DNA from: Verrucomicrobiota bacterium
Lineage (GTDB): Bacteria > Verrucomicrobiota > Verrucomicrobiia > Limisphaerales > JADLHS01
Assembly (NCBI GenBank): GCA_025360895.1
Contig: JANYBF010000263.1
Span: forward strand, 1-12,161
Length of the DNA: 12,161 nucleotides
Direction: 5' to 3'
The translations under genes and the position numbers were made by a program. The notes beneath the pieces were generated by a model. The model saw only the letters and a list, made by a program, of their open reading frames with translations. It did not search any database and was not told where the DNA came from. Shown here piece after piece: positions 6,444-12,161 of the stretch; position 1 is the first letter of the stretch, and every line of letters starts with the position of its first letter.

Positions 6444-7770
6444 GCTTCAGGGTTTTCGCAGCCGCGTCATAGACTTGCTTGAGGGAAACCTGCTTTAGCG
6501 CCGCGAGTTTTTTGCACGACTCAAACTCGGGCGCCGCCTGCACCATTTTCCCGTTCAGCTTGCCCAGCTTCACGGTCACGTTGCCAAATTTTGTTTTCAC
6601 CGTCGTAAACTCACGTTGTAACTTGCGGCGCTCGGCAAGGGTGCGCCGCACGCCAAACGCCGTCGTTTCGCACAAGATCATTTCGCTAAACTTGTCCGCC
6701 TCTACTTCGGCACAAAGCACCGTGAGCAAGACGCCAGGCCGATTCTTTTTCATCTGAATCGGTGTGTGGAAAACATCCAACGCCCCGGCGACAAGCGCCG
6801 TTTCGACAAAGCGACCGAGAATTTCGCCGCTGATGTCATCCAGATTTGTTTCCAACACGGCGATGCGATCAATCTCCCAATCAAGCCCAGCCGCAGGTGT
6901 GCCAGCAATTTTAGACTTTGGGCTTTGGACTTTAGACTGATTTCCCAATACCGCCCGCAGCACATTCGGTCGTGTCTGATTGTCCCGCGTGCCCAAGCCG
7001 AAACCGATTCGCTCCGCCACCAACCCGCTCATCGGCCCGAAGCTTTCAACAAATTCAGCGAGCAACGCCGCCCCGGTGGGTGTGACCAATTCCTGCGGCT
7101 CCTCACATTGCGTAATGCCAATGCCCCGCGTCCCCAGAATGGCAAGCGTAGCGGGCGTGGGAACGGGAAAGCGTCCATGCGCACATTTCACCCAACCGGT
7201 GCCTTCCACTACCGGCGACGCCAACACGCGCGGCTTGCCCAGCATTTCCAGCCCGATGGCCGCACCCACGATGTCCACGATGGAATCCACCGCCCCGACC
7301 TCATGGAAATGAACCTGCGCCGGTGGCATACCGTGAATTTTTCCCTCGGCATCCGCGATGCGCTGGAAGACGGCGACGGATTTCTTCCTCACCCACGGCG
7401 AAAGCTTGCTGGCAGTGATGAGCTTTTTGATCTCGGCGAAATTACGGTGTTCGTCGTGATCGTGATCTTCGTGGGCGTGATGCTCATGGCTGTGCGTGTG
7501 GTCGTGGCCATGCTCGGCGTGATGGTGATCGTGGTCGTGCGCATGACCCTGCTCGTGTTCATGGTGATGCTCATGTGCGAGATGCACGTCGAACTTCACG
7601 CCTTCAATGGCAGACTTGTGCTGGCGCGCGACGTGGAGGTGATAGCCGTCGAGCTTGAGCTTGCCGAGTTCGCGTTCCAACTGGTGCGTGTCCACGCCCA
7701 GATCAATCAGGGCGCCGATGAACATGTCGCCGCTGATGCCGCTAAAAATGTCGAGATAGAGTGTTTTCAT
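6439..7770 (-). CDS. larC: LarC, nickel-insertion enzyme for the nickel-pincer nucleotide (NPN) cofactor
   Basis: LarC is the CTP-dependent cyclometallase that inserts nickel into pyridinium-3,5-bisthiocarboxylate mononucleotide, the final step of NPN cofactor synthesis. The 443-aa protein shows the family start MKTLYLDIFSGISGDMFIGA, then a His/Asp-rich tract (residues 63-108, 23 histidines in 46 positions) suited to nickel binding. VHFHEVGAVDSIVDIVGAA is at 153-171, CAHGRFPVPTPAT at 196-208, ELVTPTGAALL at 227-237, and the C-terminal-domain motif LETNLDDISGE at 306-316. It is one continuous frame, unlike the Lactobacillus plantarum gene, which needs a frameshift to join LarC1 and LarC2. Residues about 277-287 (NQSKVQSPKSK) are encoded by a heptamer repeat at the inter-domain linker. 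It follows larB by 75 bp. Its stop codon lies in the terminal repeat of the 6171-6443 element. The ATG at 7768-7770 is unambiguous. Confidence 0.96.
   Translation of the reverse strand: MKTLYLDIFSGISGDMFIGALIDLGVDTHQLERELGKLKLDGYHLHVARQHKSAIEGVKFDVHLAHEHHHEHEQGHAHDHDHHHAEHGHDHTHSHEHHAHEDHDHDEHRNFAEIKKLITASKLSPWVRKKSVAVFQRIADAEGKIHGMPPAQVHFHEVGAVDSIVDIVGAAIGLEMLGKPRVLASPVVEGTGWVKCAHGRFPVPTPATLAILGTRGIGITQCEEPQELVTPTGAALLAEFVESFGPMSGLVAERIGFGLGTRDNQTRPNVLRAVLGNQSKVQSPKSKIAGTPAAGLDWEIDRIAVLETNLDDISGEILGRFVETALVAGALDVFHTPIQMKKNRPGVLLTVLCAEVEADKFSEMILCETTAFGVRRTLAERRKLQREFTTVKTKFGNVTVKLGKLNGKMVQAAPEFESCKKLAALKQVSLKQVYDAAAKTLKP
6911..6938. repeat. Four-copy heptamer tandem repeat inside larC
   Basis: On the + strand the units are TTAGACT, TTGGGCT, TTGGACT and TTAGACT (consensus TTRGRCT), 28 bp with perfect period 7. 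On the coding strand it encodes the SKVQSPKSK stretch in the linker between the two LarC regions, a site likely to tolerate insertion. It has the same copy number and length as the array at 3779-3806. Confidence 0.88.
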
Positions 7771-7786
7771 TTCGTTCTGCTCTTAA

Positions 7787-7851
7787 TCGTAATCTTTCGC
7801 TTAATCCTAATCCAAGCAACCAATCATCTGTCTGGAGGATTAAGATTACGA
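7787..7851. repeat. Inverted repeat between larB and larC, containing the larB stop codon
   Basis: GGATTAAGATTACGA at 7837-7851 is complementary to two blocks, TCGTAATC (7787-7794) and TTAATCC (7801-7807). These are separated by a 6-nt bulge (7795-7800) and joined through a 29-nt loop. An extra TAATCC unit follows at 7808-7813, giving the left arm a tandem character. The larB stop TAA (7846-7848 on the - strand) falls within the 15-base arm. The hairpin would form in the larB-larC intercistronic RNA just upstream of the larC start (7770), where it could affect relative expression or mRNA stability. Confidence 0.82.
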
Positions 7852-8655
7852 ACCAGCAGCCAAAGCGTTGATCTGGCTCGCGGCGTAACCCGCGCCGAAG
7901 CCATTGTCAATGTTCACCACCGTCACGCCGCTGCCGCAACTGTTCAACATGCCGAGCAGCGCCGCCACGCCGCCGAAACTTGCGCCATAGCCCACGCTGG
8001 TCGGTACGGCGATGACGGGCTTGCTCACCAAACCGGCGACCACGCTCGGTAGCGCGCCTTCCATTCCCGCCACGACGACCAGCACATTTGCTTTTTGAAG
8101 CGTTTCGAGCCGCGACAGAATCCGGTGTAAGCCCGCCACGCCCACATCCACGATCCGTTCAACGCGATTACCCATGATTTCCGCTGTCACTGCCGCTTCC
8201 TCCGCCACCGGTAAATCACTCGTTCCGGCACAGATGACGGTGATGCTGCCCGCCCGCCGGGGTAGAGGTTTTTTCTCGATGGTCACGCAGCGGGCAGGTT
8301 CGTGATGGACGGCGTGCTTGAATTGCTTCCGCAGAGCGCGGGCGTGTTCGGGGGTGATACGCGTGACGAGGACCCGTTGCTCGTGCGCCACCAGGGTGGT
8401 GGCGATTTTCACGACCTGTCCGGGCGTCTTGCCCGCGCCGAAAATCACCTCGGGAAAACCTTTGCGCAGTGCCCGGTGCGTGTCCACCTGGGCGAAACCG
8501 AGATCCGCCACGGGCGCAGCTTGAAACGCGTGCAACACCTGCTCGCGGCCCACGCCGCCGGCACGAAATTTTTCGAGAAGTTTTATGGCTTCAGCCGTCG
8601 TCACGCGCGGACGTTGCCATGAAAGTGTAACCCGCAAAAGCTCCAAATTCCCCAT
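7846..8655 (-). CDS. larB: LarB, nicotinic acid adenine dinucleotide carboxylase/hydrolase for the NPN cofactor
   Basis: LarB carboxylates the pyridinium ring of nicotinic acid adenine dinucleotide and hydrolyses the phosphoanhydride, giving pyridinium-3,5-biscarboxylic acid mononucleotide. This is the first NPN step. The 269-aa protein has an N-terminal helical region (TTAEAIKLLEKFRAGGV) followed by FGAGKTPGQ at 72-80. A PurE-like domain follows: CAGTSDLPVAEEA (142-154), VGVAGLHRIL (171-180), VVAGMEGALPSVVAGL (194-209), VPTSVGYGASFGG (217-229) and NIDNGFGAGYAAS (248-260). The frame is open to 8817, but that extension is proline-rich, unlike LarB, and overlaps the upstream gene. ATG 8653-8655 gives a normal length, and an AGGA lies upstream at a rather long distance. 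It is followed by larC. The sulfur-transferase larE and the lactate racemase larA are not in the window. Confidence 0.95.
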   Translation of the reverse strand: MGNLELLRVTLSWQRPRVTTAEAIKLLEKFRAGGVGREQVLHAFQAAPVADLGFAQVDTHRALRKGFPEVIFGAGKTPGQVVKIATTLVAHEQRVLVTRITPEHARALRKQFKHAVHHEPARCVTIEKKPLPRRAGSITVICAGTSDLPVAEEAAVTAEIMGNRVERIVDVGVAGLHRILSRLETLQKANVLVVVAGMEGALPSVVAGLVSKPVIAVPTSVGYGASFGGVAALLGMLNSCGSGVTVVNIDNGFGAGYAASQINALAAGS

Positions 8656-8726
8656 CGCAGACAGACGTTCCTGTGGGGTTGGAAATTGGCAAGGTTTGGG
8701 CGTTTGGATGTGGGTGCTTGGCGCGT

Positions 8727-9209
8727 TCAGTGATGGTGCCGGAACAGGCGGTCGCGGTTGGCAAACAGATACCAGACGATAAAGATGTTCAGCCCAAGAA
8801 TGCTCGCTACCATCCACGATGGCCGATGGACCAGTTCAAATACTTCAATCGGAATGAAGAAGGCGGATTCGCCAATCGCCAGCCAGCCGGCCCAACGCAC
8901 GCGAAAAAGCAGGCCGATACCTTCCACCAACGAGAATAGACTATAAATCAAAGTACCCACGGCGACCCAGACCACGCGGGCCTCGGTCAGTTGTCCGACT
9001 TGTATCGCCAATTGGGTCCAGAACCGTTTCTCCGGGTTGAGCCGGAGAAAATGCAACAGATGCTGATACTCCGTCGGCAGATTGTTGTCGGAAAGCGCGT
9101 AGGCCACGAACGCCAGCGTGACGAACAATGCGCCCTTGAGCAGTTTGATGGCGATAATGACGTAGAGCGTCGGGGCACGCTTTTTTTGGATGGTGGGGTC
9201 GCTGGTCAT
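8727..9209 (-). CDS. DUF2127 family integral membrane protein
   Basis: This 160-aa protein matches the pattern of the DUF2127 family as I know it: an N-terminal LYVIIAIKLLKGALF helix, a soluble stretch with LLHFLRLNPEKRFW, then LIYSLFSLVEGIGLLF, RWAGWLAIGESAFFIPIEVF and ELVHRPSW motifs. Four membrane helices are expected at about residues 14-38, 80-103, 107-126 and 131-149, with a short RDRLFRHHH tail. The biochemical function is unknown. The ATG at 9207-9209 is preferred; a TTG directly before it (9210-9212) also opens the frame. It lies 29 bp after the AI-2E-family gene and 71 bp before larB, so it may be co-transcribed with both. Whether it has anything to do with nickel or the lar genes cannot be judged from sequence. 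Confidence 0.85.
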   Translation of the reverse strand: MTSDPTIQKKRAPTLYVIIAIKLLKGALFVTLAFVAYALSDNNLPTEYQHLLHFLRLNPEKRFWTQLAIQVGQLTEARVVWVAVGTLIYSLFSLVEGIGLLFRVRWAGWLAIGESAFFIPIEVFELVHRPSWMVASILGLNIFIVWYLFANRDRLFRHHH

Positions 9210-9238
9210 CAAATCTGTCGGGCGCGGCGTTTTGGCGA

Positions 9239-10297
9239 TTATTTGGTGGTACCCGCCTTGACCGCGTCCACCCCTTCATCCGCCGCCTTGTTGCGCGAGG
9301 CCTCCACCTTAATGTAATGCAGCACGACCGGGGCGAGAATCATGCCCGGGATACCCATGAGTTTTTCGCCCAGCACCAGGCCGATCAAGGTGAGCCACAT
9401 CGGATTTTTGATGCGGTCGCCAATGATTTTACTGTTGAGAAAATATTCCAGTTTATGGATCACCACGAGAAAGATCAGGGCGATGAGGGCGAGTTTCGGC
9501 GAGATGGTGAACGCCACGCCAATGACGAGGGTGTTGCTGACGAGGTTACCGATGATGGGCAACAGGCCGCACAGGAACGTGAGGACGATGATGACCGAGG
9601 TGTAGGGAAATTGATTCCAAACGAGAAACGTCGCCGTCAAGCCAGTGTTGATGACCGAGATAATGATCTGCGCGCCGATGACCCGGGCGAAGCTGGCAAA
9701 AAAGGTTGCGAACCGGATCACGATCTCGCGCACGACGGTGGCGTAAAGACTGTCCTTCACTGAATCCGGATCATCTTCGACCTCCCACTTCGCGTTGATA
9801 AACAGGCTCACGGCCACAACCACGCCGATGATCAGCATAGCGAGGTGCACCGCGGCGGTGCGCGCGTACGTTCCGACGTTGGTGAGGCGTTCCCCGACCT
9901 CCTGCTGCACCATGGTTTTGAGGCTGGCATAATCAGTGAACGGCAATTCAATGCCCTGACGTTCCGCAAAATTCACCACGGCGGGAATGGTCGTATCGGC
10001 GATTTCTGGCAACGTCTTGTACGCCTGCTTCGAGAAGAAAATCAAACCGGTGGCGATGGCCACCACCGCGACCAGATAGACCACCACTCCGAGGGTCTTG
10101 CTTCGGCCGAAGCTGAACAACTGCATCGCGAAGTAACCAAACATCGCCGTCAACACCAGCGTGCCCAGGTGCAACCACGCAATCAGCACGAGCAACACCG
10201 CCATGATGCCGAAGGAAATTCGTGCCGAGGTGGTCAGCGTCCTAGCGGAAAGCACCTTGGACTCCGGGGGCTTCGCTATTGGAACTTCACCGTTCAT
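9239..10297 (-). CDS. AI-2E family transporter (YdiK/PerM/TqsA-like permease)
   Basis: The 352-aa multi-spanning protein has the AI-2E/UPF0118 layout. N-terminal hydrophobic helices lie at about residues 28-63 and 70-88. A soluble region with amphipathic helices follows (about 92-148), then further helices at about 150-168, 205-225, 232-282 and 300-330. Signature stretches are GLLPIIGNLVSN (244-255), HKLEYFLNSKIIGDRIKNP (281-299) and GEKLMGIPGMILAPVV (310-325). Family members were linked to autoinducer-2 export (TqsA), but many act in other efflux or ion transport, so the substrate is unassigned. The ATG at 10295-10297 starts only 7 bp after the glyS stop, a spacing that suggests translational coupling within one transcript. 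Confidence 0.9.
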   Translation of the reverse strand: MNGEVPIAKPPESKVLSARTLTTSARISFGIMAVLLVLIAWLHLGTLVLTAMFGYFAMQLFSFGRSKTLGVVVYLVAVVAIATGLIFFSKQAYKTLPEIADTTIPAVVNFAERQGIELPFTDYASLKTMVQQEVGERLTNVGTYARTAAVHLAMLIIGVVVAVSLFINAKWEVEDDPDSVKDSLYATVVREIVIRFATFFASFARVIGAQIIISVINTGLTATFLVWNQFPYTSVIIVLTFLCGLLPIIGNLVSNTLVIGVAFTISPKLALIALIFLVVIHKLEYFLNSKIIGDRIKNPMWLTLIGLVLGEKLMGIPGMILAPVVLHYIKVEASRNKAADEGVDAVKAGTTK

Positions 10298-10304
10298 TTC
10301 TGGT

Positions 10305-12161
10305 CTAGCGTATCTTTGGCAGCAACCAATTCAACAATTCTCCAACGGCCAGCCGTTCCTGCCGGCCATCGTCGCGATGGCGCAGGGTCACCGTGTTCAG
10401 CAACTCGGGCTTCTCGCCCAACGTGTCGAAATCAATTGTTACGCAGAAGGGAGTGCCGGCTTCGTCCTGCCGGGCGTAACGTTTGCCGATTGAGCCCGCT
10501 TCGTCATAATAAACATTCATCCACGGACGCAGCAGATCACGGACTTCTTGCGCCTTCTTGACGAGTTCCGGCTTGTTTTTGAGCAACGGAAAAATGCCGG
10601 CCTTGATCGGGGCGACGCGGGGATGAAATTTCATCACATAAATCGTCTCGCTCTTGCCCTTCTCGTCCGTGCTGGTGGTTTCCGAATAGGCGTTGGCGAT
10701 CAGCGCCAGGATCAGGCGATCGACGCCGGCAGACGGCTCGATGACGTGCGGGATGTATTGTCCTTTGGCCAGACCTTCGGCGTCTTCCTTCGCACTTTTT
10801 CCGGCTGCTTCCGGTGGCACTCCGGACTTGGTGAGATATTTTAGCCGCGCTTCGTAGTAACGCTTCGTTAATTCCGCTTTACGGGCGTCGTCCAGCTTGC
10901 CCCATGCGGTGCGAAGTTCCTCGTCAAATACCCCCATGGATTTGCCGGAAAACCGCGCGTGCTGGCTCAAATCAAAATCGCTGCGCGCGGCAATGCCTTC
11001 CAGCTCATCGCCGGCCACGTTGCCTTGCTCATCTTTTTTGCTGAACGGAAACTTGAACAGGATGTCCGTGCAGGCACGAGCATAGTGCGCCAGTTCCTCC
11101 GGCGTCTGGCGATGGAATCCCAGCGTCTGGCGAGAGAGGCCGATGCCTTCGTAGAAGCGCACGCGTTCCTCGACCCAGTATTGATGCCACGCCTGCCAGC
11201 CCCAGTTGGGCTGCGGCTCGCCCGGATGGCCGGTTTCTGGCACCGTCGTTACGCTGCCGTGGATGGCTTCAATCACCTCATCGGGTTTGATGAAGAACTC
11301 GAGTTCCATCTGCTCGAACTCGCGCGAGCGGAAGATGAAATTGCGCGGCGTGACCTCGTTGCGAAACGCCTTGCCTACTTGCGCGATGCCGAACGGAACT
11401 TTTTGCCGCGACGTCTCTAGTACATTTTTGAACTGTGCGAAAATCGCCTGCGCGGTTTCGGGGCGGAGATAGGCAATGCCGTCTTCGCTTTCAACCGGAC
11501 CAACGTAGGTCTTGAACATCAGGTTGAACGGGCGTGGCGTAGACAGTTTGATTCCAGTCTCCGGGCTGAAGTCGATCGAATTGACGGCTTTGTCATCCAG
11601 TTCAACCCCGACCAAATAGACCGGACACTTGATTCCCTTTTTCTCGTAACAAGCCGCCGCTTTTTTCCAGACTTTTTCACGGTGTGTTCCTTGTGGAGCG
11701 AGAATGTTGATCGTATCTATCGAAATGCTTGCGGCAACTTTGTTGCTCCATTGCTTAGCCTTGCTCTGGCGAATTTCTTCACTTACTTCTGGCGCTTCAA
11801 CTCGAAGTGCGTCGAGTAGCAATCCCTCGAACAGCGGCTGATTGAAAGGGGGAGCAGGATAGGCTATGAGGTAACGTTCAACCGTATCAGAGAGGCTTGC
11901 TGCATCCTCACTGCTGATTGGACTACCTAGCACCGCCTTGAAGTGCCAAACACTTCCGGTTTGTGGTTCAACTTGATCTGCGCGGTAGCGCCGGTTGGTG
12001 ATTGGGTCTTCCACCATCATATCTGCAAACGTATCCACGTGCCCGCTCGCCTTCCAGATTTCTGGTGACATGATGATCGTAGCTTCGAGGCCGGCGACGT
12101 CTTCGCGCTGGCGGGTCATGGTGTTCCACCAGAGTTCCTTGACGTTGCGCTTGAGTTCCGC
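10305..12161 (-). CDS. glyS: Glycyl-tRNA synthetase (class II, homodimeric type), N-terminus outside the window
   Basis: This enzyme charges tRNA-Gly with glycine. The frame runs to the window edge (AELKRNVKELWW before MTRQREDVAGLEA), so ATG 12119 is internal and about 25-30 residues are missing upstream. Residue numbers count from that ATG. Class II landmarks are ASGHVDTFADMM (24-35), PFNLMFKTYVGPVE (197-210), YLRPETAQAIF (217-227), motif 2 FRNEVTPRNFIFRSREFEQME (252-272), ELEGIAARSDFDLSQH (372-387), motif 3 EPSAGVDR (461-468), and the anticodon-binding end (RVAPIKAGIFPL, 501-512; TLRHRDDGRQERL, 578-590). It has at least 616 residues, against about 460 in Bacillus. Most of the excess is a segment of about 145 residues at 50-196 replacing the short region between the RYRAD and FNLMF motifs. 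A smaller insertion of about 45 residues lies at 403-450. It heads the - strand block. Confidence 0.96.
   Translation of the reverse strand, partial: AELKRNVKELWWNTMTRQREDVAGLEATIIMSPEIWKASGHVDTFADMMVEDPITNRRYRADQVEPQTGSVWHFKAVLGSPISSEDAASLSDTVERYLIAYPAPPFNQPLFEGLLLDALRVEAPEVSEEIRQSKAKQWSNKVAASISIDTINILAPQGTHREKVWKKAAACYEKKGIKCPVYLVGVELDDKAVNSIDFSPETGIKLSTPRPFNLMFKTYVGPVESEDGIAYLRPETAQAIFAQFKNVLETSRQKVPFGIAQVGKAFRNEVTPRNFIFRSREFEQMELEFFIKPDEVIEAIHGSVTTVPETGHPGEPQPNWGWQAWHQYWVEERVRFYEGIGLSRQTLGFHRQTPEELAHYARACTDILFKFPFSKKDEQGNVAGDELEGIAARSDFDLSQHARFSGKSMGVFDEELRTAWGKLDDARKAELTKRYYEARLKYLTKSGVPPEAAGKSAKEDAEGLAKGQYIPHVIEPSAGVDRLILALIANAYSETTSTDEKGKSETIYVMKFHPRVAPIKAGIFPLLKNKPELVKKAQEVRDLLRPWMNVYYDEAGSIGKRYARQDEAGTPFCVTIDFDTLGEKPELLNTVTLRHRDDGRQERLAVGELLNWLLPKIR

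Noticed and set aside
6205..6498. Open frame across the repeat element
   Set aside because: It reads through palindromic repeats and into larC antisense, with no start context or recognisable protein.
6766..8052. 428-codon + strand open frame opposite larC and larB
   Set aside because: It is a shadow. The hydrophobic Val/Met-rich stretch arises from reading the His/Asp-rich LarC codons on the opposite strand, and both sense genes have strong family motifs.
8656..8817. N-terminal extension of LarB
   Set aside because: Proline-rich, unlike the family, and overlaps the DUF2127 gene. ATG 8655 gives a normal-length LarB.
11530..11972. Intein in glycyl-tRNA synthetase
   Set aside because: No N-terminal Cys/Ser splice junction, no terminal His-Asn motif and no endonuclease motif, and the segment replaces rather than splits a conserved motif.

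Overview
The window reads as a chromosomal segment of a Verrucomicrobiota bacterium, most likely of the Pedosphaera/Limisphaerales type. This is an inference from three things: a prepilin-like protein with the C-terminal H-X9-DG signature that is abundant in the Planctomycetes-Verrucomicrobia-Lentisphaerae group; an exported protein whose N-terminal beta-rich module ends in a 'YYRAV'-like motif common in secreted verrucomicrobial proteins; and an unusual density of short dispersed and tandem repeats. GC is roughly 55-60 % by eye. No rRNA, tRNA, CRISPR array, transposase or phage gene was seen.

Layout. On the + strand, the window opens inside priA (1-2381), the replication restart helicase. 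A repeat hairpin (2434-2500) follows, then a prepilin-type H-X9-DG protein (2592-3254). Facing it on the - strand are a small membrane-anchored hypothetical protein (3273-3746) and ribBA, the bifunctional riboflavin gene (3807-5006). Divergent from ribBA is an exported UlaG-like metallo-beta-lactamase-fold protein (5166-6158, +). A 273-bp repeat-bounded element (6171-6443) separates it from a - strand block. In transcription order that block is glyS (glycyl-tRNA synthetase, entering from beyond 12161), an AI-2E-family membrane protein, a DUF2127 membrane protein, larB and larC. Gaps in the block are 7, 29, 71 and 75 bp, so it may be one operon.

How genes work together. LarB and LarC carry out the first and last steps of nickel-pincer nucleotide (NPN) cofactor synthesis. 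The middle enzyme, LarE, is not in the window. RibBA supplies both precursors of riboflavin. The other genes are housekeeping or envelope functions without an obvious shared pathway.

The most unusual content is repeat architecture rather than a new multi-gene system. Two palindromic, purine/pyrimidine-armed insertions lie in frame inside priA, recalling the palindromic elements found inside Rickettsia genes. A similar G-rich palindrome sits inside the 6171-6443 element, whose outer ends are a 13-bp perfect inverted repeat. A 21-bp piece of that end recurs exactly at 2482-2502. Two perfect-phase four-copy heptamer arrays occur at 3779-3806 and 6911-6938. Three - strand genes (ribBA, larB, larC) end exactly at, or inside, a repeat boundary. 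GlyRS also carries a large, lower-GC insertion in its catalytic core.
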